The translations under genes were made by a program, and so were the position numbers. This document shows positions 10,172 to 22,675 of a stretch of 64,000 bases of DNA, piece by piece. The notes beneath the pieces are model-generated. The model searched no databases. It was given only the letters and a program-made list of their open reading frames with translations, and was not told where the DNA came from. The stretch is from Solen grandis (Eukaryota > Mollusca > Bivalvia > Adapedonta > Solenidae): assembly GCA_021229015.1 (NCBI GenBank), contig CM037789.1, positions 30,051,452 through 30,115,451 on the forward strand. Direction: 5' to 3'. Numbering within the stretch: position 1 is the stretch's first letter; each line of letters opens with the position of its first letter.

Positions 10172-10441
10172 GGAGATAAATTTTGTTAAAGCGGAACTAA
10201 GAGTTAAATCCCTTGATGAGATTGTAACCCTTGTAATAGTGAACAAGTATGCGAAGCTTGGTGACAGTAGGTTTAATAGTATAGAAGTTATTGTCAAGAT
10301 TACAGCTATTCGATGTATGTTAAAAGGGAGATAAATTTGGTCAAAACGAAAACGAATCCCTTGATAAGAATGAAGTCCTTGTAGTAGTGATGTTCGATGA
10401 CAGACAGTTTGATAGTTTAGAAGTTATGGCCAAGGTTAAAG
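10172..10441. repeat. Tandem duplication, ~155-bp unit, two copies
   Basis: The unit starts GGAGATAAATTT at 10172 and again at 10327. Both copies contain AATCCCTTGAT, CCTTGTARTAGTG and TAGAAGTTAT. They differ by many substitutions and small indels, so the duplication is old. Similar blocks may exist elsewhere in the genome. Confidence 0.65.
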
Positions 10442-11445
10442 TTTTTTTGACGACTATTCCAATAAAGAGTACACGAACGACGACACAACCTCATATTTCT
10501 TACAGGGTCTGTTTTAGCTCTCTTGTATGAAGGTAGTTCCAGGATTGGATGGCTCGGTATCGAGACTATGAGAGTTGTGTTACCATGCCACTTGTTTTCG
10601 GCACTTGTATCCGTGTGGCAGCATATGGACAAAAAACCCAAATCACTTAAATATTATGGGTGGGGCTATAGTTTAAAGCAAACACAAATATAAATGCATG
10701 TTTATGTGTCTCATGTAAACAAAAGTCCTAAATGATTGAAATAGTGTAAGTAGAACCTTAAAATCAAAGATATTATCAAACATCCAAGTCATAGTTGCAA
10801 TAACCCGCGTTTTAAACGCCTAAAGCTAAATTTATTAGATGTTTTGATTCCATTTAGCAGCCCCCTGTGCTTAAGGTTTATGCTCTGTAATTCACTTCCG
10901 GTTAACGTATATACCCCATGATAAGCATCAAAGCTATGCATATAACTTAACAATATAAGCTTTGAAAATGTCAACCATGGAAATCTTTAAGGCAAATTGA
11001 CATGTTATGACATATGACAGAAATTATTTTATTACCTCCTCTTTATAATTTTGTTGTCACGAGTTGTCTCCTCTGAAAACAACAAAAAAATCGACTTTCT
11101 CCATTTTTCCTACGGTAAAATTTAGATGTGTTCATGAAATTTGAATCAGAATCATAAAATGCAGCTTTCTACCGTGAGTTTTCCTCGAAAATCAAATGAA
11201 GTTTTTCATATTCACAGAAATTGTATACTTCCCGTAGACTTCAATGTTAACTTAAATTCAGATTATCTTCCATACATCAAGTAAAACCTGGAAAAACTCT
11301 CGGTGAAACATTTTTGTTTTTGGATGTCTTCAAAGTGACAAAATTTCATTGAAATATTACAACCCAGTGGCAAGGAATATGGGTATTGGGGGGTGGGGTA
11401 CCTTAAATTAATCTAAGAGACACTCACTCATTATTTTTGAAATGA
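10442..11445. other. Unique AT-rich stretch, nothing recognised
   Basis: No gene, RNA or repeat family could be supported in this ~1 kb. Confidence 0.5.
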
Positions 11446-11625
11446 CGCCTTTGTGGCTGACTTGATCTCTATCACTTCCTCAGTATTACCCAACCAGTTC
11501 GAATCCTGACAGTGTGACTATTGGAAAATCGTACAGCTGGCTTGCGGTAGGTCGGTTGTTCTACCCGACTGCCTCTTTTCAATCGGGGTACTCCTCAACG
11601 AAGCGAAGATTACTTCAAGCACAAC
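11446..11625 (+). repeat. RUDI-like SINE, decayed copy with head
   Basis: The decayed tRNA-like head TTTGTGGCTGACTTGATCTC with ACCAGTTCGAATCCTGACA (B box) is followed by CAGCTGGCTTGCGGTAGGTC, GGTTGTTCTACCCGACTGCC and GGGGTACTCCTC. This is the order of the copy at 39955-40203. The tail is eroded. Confidence 0.65.
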
Positions 11626-13962
11626 AATATTTTAAATGTCTTTGAAGAATCTTTCTCAAAGAATACTTGCAATACTTCAAGGGGACAAGGGGGGGGGTGT
11701 GTTCTACAATTGTTTGTTTGAAACGTTTTGGAACATTTCGTTTATGCAACGAACACCAGTGTTGGTTTCCCTTCTCGGTTTTAAGCAGCTCTATATTGCC
11801 TGTGCACTATTCGTGCGTATGGCTACACGCCTTCAATATACTCAAGATACAACTCTGAAAACCAAAGGATAGGAAATTCTCAAAGTAAACAGATAAAAAT
11901 CATCAAACAGAGTATACTTTCTTTTTTTTTACTTTAATGAAAATGGTGCTTTTGAATAAGGTGTCGTTAAACATTGTATATATGAAAATTACAAAACAGT
12001 ATATTAATATAGTTAGTTGTGTATTTATTCTGGATTTGACACCCGGCAATATTTCTATCACATGGAAACTGCTTCTTTTAAGGACAGATAAATTGCTATC
12101 TGTTACCATGGATACATGCATATTCGTATACCCAGGCCCGAGTGATTGATACATCTATCAGGATGTATTTTGTCGTTTTAGGGTGTGCCAAATTAAACTA
12201 TTACATTTGTCCCATCATTTTTTTTTCAACCAATTCTAGACGTCATTGTATACAGAAGTTCTTGTCAATGTTTTTATAGTTTACATGACTTTCTAGCCGC
12301 TGCTCTGAAAAGTATTTTATTTAAAAGGCACATTGTTGATTTTATATATTTATTTTTTATTTATTTTAATATTGCTGTAATTTAACGTTTTGCTTGCCAT
12401 TTTATCCCACGGGATGACGTCATAAGGTGAAACGGAATAAGTTAACCAGGGGTTTCCGTCAATATGATTCTCGGCATATAACATACCAAGTCACACAATC
12501 CTGACACTCTGTCGAAGTGTTGACCTGGTTTTATACCGGTCGCATCCATGGTTACTAGGTTTTATAATATGAACCTTTTAATGTCGCAAAGGGTTAACGT
12601 TCCACTTTAAAACTTCCACGCATATTAACCAAAATAATTAGCAAGAAATAATCGATTTATTCCAAATGAGAGATTTTTTCTTTCTTTTCTAAATAAACAT
12701 TGGTGAACGATGGTGAATTTCCCCCTGACATCTTGAAACTCGTTGTTCAAATAACAGGCGTAAAAACTATTCACTATTTACAGAATGTTAACGACCTCGA
12801 AATCTAAAGAATATTAATGTAATCTGATGTTCCTTTTATTATAAATGTTCTAATTTCTTGATTTGTTTTTGCATTTAATCAAGTGTAATACGATAGAGAG
12901 AGAGAAATGAGGATAGGATAGATCGAATAACGCTATGACGTCATGAGTGATCATACAACGGATCCAGGGATGGCGAAGTAACACGATTGGTCAAATTCTT
13001 TTACTAATAGTCTGGTTTAGAATTTTATCATCCGGGTTCAAATATAAATAAGGAATAGTGTCAAATGGATGCAGGAAATATGAGAAAGTGGAATTAGATA
13101 AGTTTAGTTGCCGTTTTACAGTAATATTGTATTTTCTTCCACTTCTTCGAAAATAAAGCGAGAAAAATAAAAACGTCTTTACCAATCGGATTGAAATGAA
13201 ATGCTGAGATAAAATATTTTAACAATAACTTATATCATATTTTAAGAGACATCTTAAGGAGAATTTTAAAGAAAACGTGTTTATAAATAAAATAGAAAAT
13301 AATTAATTCACTTACTAAATATACAATAAGTTCATTTCATCATTTAATAGTCGACATATATGGACAATTCAAGGACTGGTTGACATGATATCAGAGTAGT
13401 GTGATTGCCTCTCATTCACGACGCAACGCTAAAAACGTATCGTGTAGAAGTAACACTAAATTTGAATATTCGACGGGCGTTAAAAACGCAGGAAAATAAC
13501 AAAAGGTAGGTCATTTTAAATTGAGGCAAATACTTGCGCATGAGAAGTTCAAACTTATTTTCATTCTCAACGGATATCCAGCTCAGAAACCCTATGATGT
13601 AAAGAGCAGACGACAGCACCGATTCTATACCATTGTTATAGTTACATTTAGACTAACATTGTTGATGGACCATAAAACCGATATATTTCATATAGAGTGC
13701 CATCAAACCGTAAAGGAGTATCACAGGAGTTTGAATTTATGATACAGTAAAAAATAAGCCCCAATTATATATATTAAAAAAAAATCACACACACACATGG
13801 AATGCAACGCCACACACGTCGGGCCTCCTCGAAATAGAAAACTAAATTATACCCATAACAAACGGTGTTATGTGAAATATCGCCACTCTACAGGAATAAT
13901 TCAACAATTTACAATTTCCTCAAGCAGACAGATTGCCATCGAAGCTGAAATCACACAAATAA
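11626..13962. other. Unique AT-rich stretch; a scrap of SINE-A at ~13372-13410
   Basis: AAGGACTGGTTGACATGATATC and AGTGTGATTGCC near 13372 recall the SINE-A core, but only ~35 bp are present. Apart from that no gene or repeat is supported across 2.3 kb. The overlapping plus and minus frames near 11903-12154 and 13416-13742 have no recognisable domain. Confidence 0.4.
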
Positions 13963-13963
13963 C

Positions 13964-13994
<31 letters not shown>

Positions 13995-14201
13995 GTTCCT
14001 TTTCTGGTCTCACGACCGACCCTCTTTTTTTCACGGCCGACCCTATGGTGTTGTTTTTCTTTTGCATTTCCGCCTTTAAAAATACTTTACTTCTTTTTAC
14101 TTTTCGCATTATGCGAAAAAGAAGGGAAAACAACAACAACAACAAAACAAACAAAACATCCCTATCTACCTGCCCCCCCCCCCCCCCCCCTTCTTTTTGC
14201 C
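13963..14201. mobile_element. MITE-E copy with C-tract and A-tract ends
   Basis: After C22-A10 comes GTTCCTTTTCTGGTCTCACG then ACCGACCCTC, a T run and CGGCCGACCCTATGG. This matches the left arm of the element at 39520-39747. The right end (T-rich, then GCCTAA) also agrees, preceded here by another C tract at 14173-14190. Pro-rich or Gly-rich frames across it merely translate the C or G runs. No transposase is present. Confidence 0.65.
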
Positions 14202-14964
14202 TAATTATCGATCGATTCTGGTCGTATGACTTCACTCATACATACGAGCAAGTAAGAGTGACGTCCCCTGATAGGTTTTCATAGTTTTTTTTTTTTTTTT
14301 AAATATTTGATCAACAATAAATAAACATTTCAAATCAACTTAATGGTCAATCTATTAAAAACCTAATGCAATAGAAGAAACAATTTTATCACAAAATAAA
14401 ATATTTTAATTATTGTCCCGCTATTCTATTAATAGAGCCATTGAATTACACCGGAGCTGAAATGTATTTCAAAATAATTCCAGGGACATGCAGTGTAATT
14501 AAACCTTGATACTAATTTTAACACATCTTGCTCGAAATATTAAGAACCTAGTATCTTGAAAAACAATCAAATAAGGATTAAAACGAAATATGAATAATAT
14601 TGTGTTCTTCTCAACAAAACTGAATATGAAATAAAATAATACCCAGATCGGCAATAACATTTGATAAGGATTGCATTCTTGAACACACCTGTACCGCTTT
14701 ATTGTTCACAGTTAATATTGATATGATACGGTCTGATACTTCGTTTTAAGAACAAATATTTGTCTTATTTTTATATAGAGACGTATTTGAAATTAAATTC
14801 TTTGTGTGCTTTAAAGACAGACTCGAGTTATCATTTTGTAATCGGCTGAAAGCATTTATCGCGAAACGGTGGGTTATCTATTAATGTCTTCCTTTCAAAG
14901 CTTTATTGTGTTTTTTTTTCTGACGAGAAATCGAAAACAGTTGCGTAACCATATCCGGCTCCGT
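14202..14964. other. AT-rich stretch, nothing recognised
   Basis: Contains a T run at 14286-14300. No gene or repeat family seen. Confidence 0.5.
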
Positions 14965-15400
14965 TCCTACGTGCAACTGGTTAAGACGGTATATGGAGAA
15001 TGTGTGAGTCTTCTTTCGTTAGTTTTAAAACGACGTTCATTTAAAACGAAAATTTGTGACACAGCCTATTTTTGGTTACAGACCACCGTTTGTTTTATAT
15101 GATCGTCCAATCATTTCTTTTTTCTATTTATTGAAGTTGTGTCCGATTTTCAGCTTTTAGTGTGCGAAAAAACAATCTGGCCAGCGGATACCCCTAAAAG
15201 TAAAGAAATAAATCAACTTTTACTACACGAGTCAAAGCGTAGATCTTTCATACTTCACCATCTTGAAGTTGATGAACAAAAATGTTTTCAAAGTTGCAGA
15301 AAAGAAAAAAAAATCGGAAATTACATTATACCCTCGAAATATCTTCATATCGGCTTTATTTGTGTTTCTGTTCTTCTAGTTATTTCATTGATGGACTCTT
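14965..15400. repeat. Long dispersed repeat, copy 2 (~0.43 kb)
   Basis: Same order of blocks as 2205-3085: GACGGTATATGGAGAAT, TTTTTGGTTACAGACCACCG with TTTGTTTTATATG, GATGAACAAAAATG, TTTTCAAAGTTGCAGAAAAG and ATATCGGCTTTATTTG. It is about half the length of the first copy. A 133-codon frame at 15139-15540 runs through it. It has one hydrophobic stretch (IGFICVSVLLVISLMDS) but the matching part of the other copy is not open, so coding is not supported. Confidence 0.5.
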
Positions 15401-16610
15401 GTTTACTTGTTACTGTATTTTATCGCAACCCACAATACAAATGGACGATAACGGAAACGAACGGCGTTTTAGTCCAACTTCAAAAATATCATACGTATTT
15501 CCGTATTTTGCCCATGTTATGTTCAACGTTGTTTTGCTAGACCTGACCTAACAAAAGTAAGCTTATAGTTTATTTAAAAAAAAAAAATAACTACATATAA
15601 GTAGAACATATAATACAATCTAAGGAAATTTTTTACATTTGACAATCTCATTGAATTTATCAAAGTAAACAAACAAAAATGTGAGATACGTATACATACT
15701 CATAAATTTATATATTTTATATTCATATTTGCATTTTTTTTTACTTCGAAAGTATTTGTCTGGCTATTTTTAAAGAATGTATAAACCTTATATTACGGTT
15801 AGACAAACGTTATGTAAGTAATTGTTATTTAGAGTAAAGGTGGGTTAAAATTATTTTACGAATAAATCAGTATCTCGAACGCTCGGAGAGGAACATTAGG
15901 CCTACTCGATTAAATACATTGTGTTTAGTGCGCCAGAAAAAAAAAGTGCATTTGCTGGTTTTAAAAGTTCAACAATCTAATTTAGGAGTGAAAATATATT
16001 ATTAAGTAATCCGTTAGGAGAGCAATGCCCTGAAAATGAGAAAAATGAATTGTTTTAAGTATTATTTTAAGTCATTCCAGCAAATATTGTTGTAAGTTTT
16101 ATGTTTTATTCAAGACCTTGAATTGAGTAAAAGAACTACAGTGGTCTCGGTGTCCGTGTTGCTATAGCGTCCAGTTCCGGTGCGGATGGTCACGGATCGT
16201 GCTTTTCAATGTGTCCATATAAAAAATAGAGATATTCCAAGTAATTGGAAGGTGTTCTTTCTCCAGTTTTTAGAAGTGAAAAAATTGATTCTTGCCTTTG
16301 TGATTCATGGCTGGGCCAAACGTTTAAAAAAATCACGAACAAACCTATATGTAAACCAGGTCATCCATTGTCTATCCGAAGTATATGTATTGAAGGGCCT
16401 GCAAATCAATTGGAACACATATGTAAACACCTGGAAAGTCCATACTGATAAATAGACGTTATAATAAGTATGAGAGAAACAAGTATGTTAAGAGAACTTC
16501 ATAGAGTAACAGCCCTTTGTCTGGGTGATATAAACTAAGTCCAAGAAATGGCTGAAATATTATCGATGCAATTTAACGCATATGAGGTTATTTACACTCA
16601 AATGCAATTA
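15401..16610. other. AT-rich stretch; possible SINE relics at its right part
   Basis: Bases 16545-16582 (ATGGCTGAAATATTATCG then ATTTAACGC) resemble a decayed SINE-A tail, and GTGTCCGTGTTGCTATAGCG near 16150 could be a worn tRNA-like head. Both are too diverged to call. Frames at 16180-16455 have no recognisable domain. Confidence 0.3.
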
Positions 16611-16715
16611 GAAGACATATTTAAGATATCTAATGCCTGTATAAAGAAGACATATTTTAGATATCTAATGCCTGTATAAAGAAGACATATTTTAGATATC
16701 TAATGCCTGTATAAA
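16611..16715. repeat. 35-bp tandem repeat, three near-identical units
   Basis: Units start at 16611, 16646 and 16681, exactly 35 bp each: GAAGACATATTTTAGATATC plus TAATGCCTGTATAAA. The only difference visible is T/A near the middle of the first unit. The high identity points to a recent expansion. Confidence 0.9.
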
Positions 16716-16997
16716 GAATCCTTAATTTTAATATTTTTATGCATCTTTCTTGACAGAAGGAGTAACAATTGTGTCAATATAATTATTTAGTTGTAAATTT
16801 AATTCATTGAAATGCATTTGTTTGGCTACCTTCCTTAAGCTTGAAATAAAAACTACTACATGGAATATTAAAAAGAAAAGGTAAAGATAAATGCGTAGTA
16901 AACAGGCGTGCTTTTGTTTACTGCTTTTACAACAATATAAAAATATAATTATCAATTCATTTAACTGGATCATTCGGAGTCAAATATTATTCCATGT

Positions 16998-17405
16998 ACT
17001 TATTTATTCATATCTAATTCCGGATTTGAAATAAATCTTTTCTCTTTGTCTTGTATCTTGTCTTCTGAAATGTAACATTTTGTATGTCAGATACCTGAGG
17101 CAAATTTTAAAACTTGATAAAGGGCAAAAAATCTTCATTATTTTTTCCATGTACTTATTTAGTCATTTCTTAAGTCGGGATTTAAAATAAATATTTTCTC
17201 TTTGTCTTGTGTCTTGTCTTCTGTTAATGTACCATTTTGTGTGTTAGATGCCTGAGGCAAATTTTAAAAAATGATAAAGGGCAAAAAAAATCTTCATTAT
17301 TTTTTCCATACACTTATTTATTCATTTCTTAAGTCGGGATTAAAATTATGTCAGATGCCTGAGGCAATTTTTAAAACTTAATAAAGGGCATAAAAACTTC
17401 ATTTT
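16998..17405. repeat. ~157-bp tandem repeat, two full units and one shortened
   Basis: Units begin ACTTATTTATTC/ACTTATTTAGTC at 16998, 17153 and 17312. Each holds TTTTCTCTTTGTCTTG (lost in the third), TGCCTGAGGCAAATTTTAAA and a block like AAGGGCAAAAAATCTTCATT. The third unit lacks an internal ~60 bp. No coding content. Confidence 0.8.
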
Positions 17406-17827
17406 ATTGAAATTCGATTGTCCTATTCAAGCGAGAGGAAAAAGACACTGTTGTGACACTTTAAAAAATAAGCTGTGTAGGTTTCCCTGATTTCAATTAA
17501 AACTCTGCTGTCAGTTCGCTACTGATAAATTCAAAGAAGCAGGTGTTTTCCCATGCTTGTAAATTACTAAAATCAAGGATTAAACAATTAGGTCATATAG
17601 TCTCAGTTACCATAGTGATACGAGGAAGACGGATTCAAATGCAGAAATTGTTTTTGCTGTACGTATGGAATGAATATGTTATCACAAGAAAAACATGGTT
17701 GAACTTCGAAAGAAAAAACTCCCTTTCTTTTAATACAAATTTGTGTGCAGCAGGTAAGCTTCCGAAACTGAGCTTAATTCTGTTATTTTTTTCTTTATAG
17801 TTTAATTTCCTGTATTTTGAGAAAATA

Positions 17828-18005
17828 CAGTTGAGCCTGTATTAGCGACCACCTGTATTAAGCGGTCAACCTGCATTTAGCGGTCAGTTTTGATATTATG
17901 AAACTAGCACTTTGTTATATGTTTAACCATTATGTAGCAGTCACCTCTATTATGCGGTCACATTCCCTTGTTACCTTGACTGGCCGCTTAAGACAGGTTT
18001 GACTG
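17828..18005. mobile_element. MITE-F: small foldback element with TA flanks, copy 1
   Basis: The ends CAGTTGAGCCTGTATTAGCG and CGCTTAAGACAGGTTTGACTG are inverted repeats of each other (allowing mismatches), each bordered by TA. Inside the left arm the unit CCTGTATTAAGCGGTCA is repeated about three times with changes. Length ~178 bp, non-coding. CAGT ends with TA flanks are typical of Tc1/mariner-related non-autonomous elements. The superfamily is inference. Confidence 0.7.
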
Positions 18006-18823
18006 TATATTCAAAGTCATTTGAATACAGTTAGTAGACAAGTATTTTGCATTAGTGACTGCCTGTTATTTATAATTCATAAATTAAATGCCTCCCCCCC
18101 CCTTCAATTTTTGTCCAGAAAATATTTTATTTCATATACATGTACTTTATTATGTTTATTAGACCTAAAGGTGTTTTATTTTATAACTTAAAACTTTGTT
18201 GTTCACAAGAACAATACGAATTATCCATATATCTTTTGGTATTTGATATTCCCAAATTGAATTTGCATGATGTTAAATAGGGCTGGTGATTCATTACTCG
18301 TAGAATGAATTACGGAGTCCAGTTGGGGCCATTGAGATTTTTGCATTTGACTTAACAAAAAGCGCGAAGTGTGACTGTTACAATCGCACGTATTAAGAAA
18401 TCCTGTGGTACAACATCGTATTTCTAGAAATCCGAATTTTGCACCAGTTTGTCTGCGTATTTACCTCAAAAAGTACTGAAGACATAAACTACCATTAAAT
18501 TGTCAGGATATGACGTCATAATGTTTTTAGATTCTTGGGTATGGCATTTGAAAATTGGTGCGTGTCTGTTTGTTTTAATATGTCGTAAAACGTTTTTAAA
18601 TTCCCGGGAGTCTAGTTATGGAGCTGTAACGGAGACATTCATCATACCATAAGATAGCTTGTTTTATTGTCATTGTTCATTGGTCGGTGTCCATTTCGCT
18701 GGTACAGGTGGTACAAATTATTTGTATCTGTACCATGCGATTACAGAAAAAGTACTATATTTTACAATAATTTGTGTTGACAATGCATAGGTTTCACGCT
18801 TCAACTTTGGACTTCTATCCATA
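18006..18823. other. Unique stretch, nothing recognised
   Basis: A C9 tract lies near 18095. No gene or repeat family is seen. Confidence 0.5.
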
Positions 18824-18925
18824 TAAGATATAGTACTGTAAAACTGCAGTTTGACGCCGAGGACAAATGACATGGTACCACATGCAGTCTTATTGTTCTG
18901 ACACTGAGCAAACCGGGAAACCAGT
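18824..18925 (-). repeat. SINE-A core fragment, inverted
   Basis: The minus strand reads GGTTTGCTCAGTGTCAGAAC, then TGTGGTACCATGTCATTTG, CCTCGGCGTCAAACTGCAG and TACAGTACTATATC. This is the middle of SINE-A without head or tail. Confidence 0.6.
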
Positions 18926-19023
18926 TATCAAACAAAGTGATACAACGTCATAATCATATTCCCGTTTTCTTCGTGCTCTATGTAACGATTTGATTTTTTG
19001 TAGCGAAAAAGGATGTTTTCAAG

Positions 19024-19155
19024 ATGGCGCACAGACAAGATTTATCTTCCATTTTATGCAAGATTTTGCAGATAATCCCAGAATTTAACTGGCACATAAA
19101 ACTCTTAACAGAAACGATAAAAAATAAACATCAATTAAGAAATATCCATTCCTAA
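19024..19155 (+). CDS. Short ORF, 43 codons, hypothetical
   Basis: ATG in the context TTTCAAGATGGCGCA, a strong start context that also resembles a YY1 site. The peptide begins MAHRQDLSSILCKILQIIPE and has no recognised domain. It lies between a SINE fragment and a short SINE tail. Chance ORF is likely. Confidence 0.15.
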   Translation: MAHRQDLSSILCKILQIIPEFNWHIKLLTETIKNKHQLRNIHS

Positions 19156-19480
19156 TATAAAATTCAAAAACTTTGTCGGCCATATTTTTTTACCCTATAG
19201 CTTACTCGAAAGTTAGTTTTAGCAACATCCGGTTGCATACAAATCCAACTAATTGAAACTTTTGCGTGAGCAACGCCCAATAGAGGGAACTTGTATGGGT
19301 GTCAATTCGTAAAAAAAAATTAGAGAGCGGAATTCAAAAGCTGGCTTTTTAACGCAGATTGGCTGTTTTATGCTGGCTTGCGCAGAATAAGTGTACGCGC
19401 AAAAACGTTCGTGCTAGAACAAATGCGTTTTATGTGTGCGATGCTGGGTGATTTACGTTAAAATACATTTCCGGACATCC

Positions 19481-19516
19481 GGTATGACTGACTGTCGGTA
19501 GGACGTTAAGCAAATA
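19481..19516 (+). repeat. SINE-A tail scrap
   Basis: GGTATGACTGACTGTCGGTA followed by GGACGTTAAGCAAAT matches the last ~35 bp of SINE-A. Confidence 0.5.
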
Positions 19517-20689
19517 TTTACATAATCGATATAATTACATCGATATTAGGGGAAATATTCCTCTATTACTGTCATTTGATGGTATCTTCTTAGATAAATA
19601 TGAACTGTATAATGGCAAATGTTAAGAGAGATGTCCTATGCTATTATTTAATACGAATAAGATACATTGTATTATAGATATTGTGGTCATTTTATATTCA
19701 TTTGATAAGTGTGTCTGCTACGTACGGTCTTCCACTTGGAACGTACATTATCAGTTATTGCAAACCGGGCTGTAGATGTCTTCCGCCAAGTAATTGGTGA
19801 AAGATAAATTTATCCGGAAGATGCCAGACAACTAACGTACGTGACGATATATGTTATTAATATCTTAAATAAATGTTTCAATTCCCTATTATAAAACAAG
19901 TAGTTGTTATGATGGTTCAACAATAGCGACGTCCATCTACTTAAAATAAGAGTGCACAGAACCATCGACCTGTCGTGCGCCATCCTGTCGGCTGCTTATA
20001 CACGATAGAAGCAAAGGTCACTTGACGCAAAAACTTCCACACGTGTTCTGAAACTCCAGTTACAAGAAATAAGGAAATACGAAAGGTCCTGTGAGAAAAC
20101 GGACATATATTCCAAATGAGCTAACACCAAAAGGAAGTGAAAGTAAAGAAAAATAGACCAAAAGAAAACACGTCAGCTGAACTCGCTCTTTGATTCATGA
20201 TAACCCGCAGACAGTCTCGTATTGCCTTTAGCGCTTAATGATTCAAAGCTATGGTCTTAGGTACATGACCTTATTTCAGTGGCACATTAGATATGTTGTC
20301 GCCTGGAGTGATACAGTAGTACGTATTTTATTTCCCACTCTTAAGATTGGTTCAGTGGAGTAGTTGTGATGCCATCGGGTAGTAATTGTTATACTCGGTT
20401 ACTCTGTTCACTGTTAGACCATAATACTCGAACGATGTAATTGCTTTGTAATATTTGTATATATCACGTAGGCAAAACTCCTCAAAGGGAATTTTAAACC
20501 TGAACAAAAAATAAACGTTATGTAGATAGTTTATACCTATGTAATGGATACTTCAAAATATTAAGAAATTATACGAATAAGATAGGGTTTTTGCCAATTA
20601 TTTCTTCCACATGTTTCAAATGAGGAGGCACTTTGATGAAGCGAAATAGTGAAATTATACTTAGCATAGTTGTATAGATGAACATTATT
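19517..20689. other. Unique AT-rich stretch, nothing recognised
   Basis: No gene, RNA or repeat could be supported over ~1.2 kb. Confidence 0.5.
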
Positions 20690-20905
20690 GGTCCCGTTGG
20701 CCAAATGGTTAAAGTAATCGCCCCGTAACCCAGAGTACGCTGGTTTGGTTCCCCGAAAGCGTCTCACCAAATAGTTCAGTTACACGCTCCTTAACTGGCG
20801 CTCAGTATTTTCCAGGAATGATTTGCCCAGTGTCGGGATAATGTTTCTGGTTTCGTACTTACGTAAGACGAAACGCATAAATCAGTGCGTCCATTGACGT
20901 TATAT
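20690..20905 (+). repeat. SINE-A copy with clear head, tail eroded
   Basis: The head GGTCCCGTTGGCCAAATGG, with CTGGTTTGGTTCCCCGAAAG about 45 bases on, has A/B-box spacing. The core AATGATTTGCCCAGTGTCGG and GATAATGTTTCTGG follow. The end (CCATTGACGTTATATTTG) is a damaged version of the family tail. Confidence 0.65.
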
Positions 20906-22349
20906 TTGTTTATGGAAAAGACTGTTTTTAAAAGAACCATATCCCATTGAAAGACATTTATCAACATCAGGAAATGTGATCTTTACGCATTTAGAATATT
21001 ACTGGTGAATTATGCATGAGGCATTATACAATTATGATATTATTTTCTTTTAAAACACATTCACACAAAATTGTAATATCATTCCATTTATTTTGACGGA
21101 AAACAAACAAGTTTAAGGAAAACAACTCAAATTATACATTGTTTAAAATAACAGTTCATCATTTTCCTGACGAACGAATGTTTAACTTTACGTAATCTTA
21201 ATCAAACTGTGTATGTCAGACACCTGTGAAAATCAAGTTTTATCTTATTTAAAAAAAATAGTAACTATGAGATTATAGGCAAGGTAGAAAATGCTTTTTC
21301 TTTGTGTGTTTATTTTTCACACCAATGAAAAGAAATCGTGAGAGAAAAGCAAATACTATTAAGATTTATTTATATCAAGATCATTTTCGCGGATATAAAA
21401 TTGTCGATTTTCGTATTCCGCAAAACCGCCGATATTACTCGGATGCGTCCGTGCTAACTCGGAATATGCTAATTTGCATACGTAAATGGTATTTTCAGTT
21501 TCCATAACAGCATCACAGGGAAAGATTTTCTAGTATGTCCACGTAATTGCTTATTAATAGCTCTTTTCATCCTCCATAGATGTGTACGGTGCATATCTCG
21601 TGCTATCATTACAAGTTACGGAAATTTTCATCGATCTTCGACGAAAAAAGAATCTTTTTTGACAAAATCCCAGTCAAAAAATGTAAAAATAATTATATAT
21701 AAACAACAAATATCGGCTTGAATAAATCCTCGCGGCTAGTTTTTTAGGTGATGAATTGAAAAATGAACGTTTTGTTGACATCTGAAGATTTTAAACTATT
21801 GTAACTTTAAGGAATGGACACTTTATATAACCACTCGACTATAACGAGAATTATACATTGTCTATGACAAACGTCAGGAAATTGACAAAGACATGTGGAA
21901 TATGTAAATAAGTTATTTTAAACAATTGAAAGATCTTAGCAAAGATAATGTCTAATTTATACATGAAAGTAATGCTTTCGTTAATGAGCAAGTACATATG
22001 ACATCTCTAAACAAATCTGTAACACACATTTTGCTCTTCTCCTAGAAGAATTACACTGTTTCAGAAAAAAAGGTCTTTAAAAAAGACCTTCTTTATAAAC
22101 ACTAAATGATCATGACATCCCATTTATTACGGAGCATACTCTAAGAAATTGTAGCGTGAATGCATTTTTTTATTAGAATTTAATGCGAATGGGCATGGTG
22201 TTTTTAATGCGGATTCATCACAATTTTCAAATTAATTTCAAAGGATTTTTTAAAGTAAAAGTCAGTTTCATTTTTTGCAGAGTAGCTTTTTATTGATTTG
22301 TATAAAGACTTCAAAAAGCAGTAATGGCGTATAAAACTACACGCATATA
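20906..22349. other. Unique AT-rich stretch, nothing recognised
   Basis: A perfect palindrome-like AAAGGTCTTTAAAAAAGACC lies near 22070. Otherwise no gene or repeat is seen in 1.4 kb. Confidence 0.45.
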
Positions 22350-22622
22350 TGTTATCCATCTCGGAATCCGGAGGGGTTGTGGGTTCGATCACCTGTCGCG
22401 ATATACCAAAGTTATAACAAATGGTACTGGTATATCTACCCTGCTTTGCGCTTAACCTATCAGGGTAAAAATATTGTAATTCCAAGACTGGTTTGCCCAG
22501 TGTCAGGATAATGAGACTGGGTGTGGTATCACCGTGTTTAAGGTGCAATACTGCAGTTTATTTCTCTCAAGTAGTCCCCAAATGACTGAAATGCTATCGG
22601 CGGGACGTTAAACCAAATAAAC
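22350..22622 (+). repeat. SINE-A copy, nearly complete from B box to tail
   Basis: The head begins inside the tRNA-like part (GGGTTGTGGGTTCGATCACC, a good B box). Then come GACTGGTTTGCCCAGTGTCA, GGATAATGAGACTGGGTGTG, AATACTGCAGTTTA, CCCCAAATGACTGAAATGCT, and the tail CGGCGGGACGTTAAACC with AATAAACGACAAAACAAGC. Well preserved. Confidence 0.8.
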
Positions 22623-22675
22623 GACAAAACAAGCAAACATCAGTTATTATAAAGTTTTTAATCGATCTTTTGAGT

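Noticed and set aside
13797..14235. Proline-rich and glycine-rich frames on both strands
   Set aside because: They translate C/G homopolymers and the MITE-E copy.
15139..15540. 133-codon frame with a hydrophobic segment
   Set aside because: It runs through a dispersed repeat whose other copy is not open. No domain or splice context.
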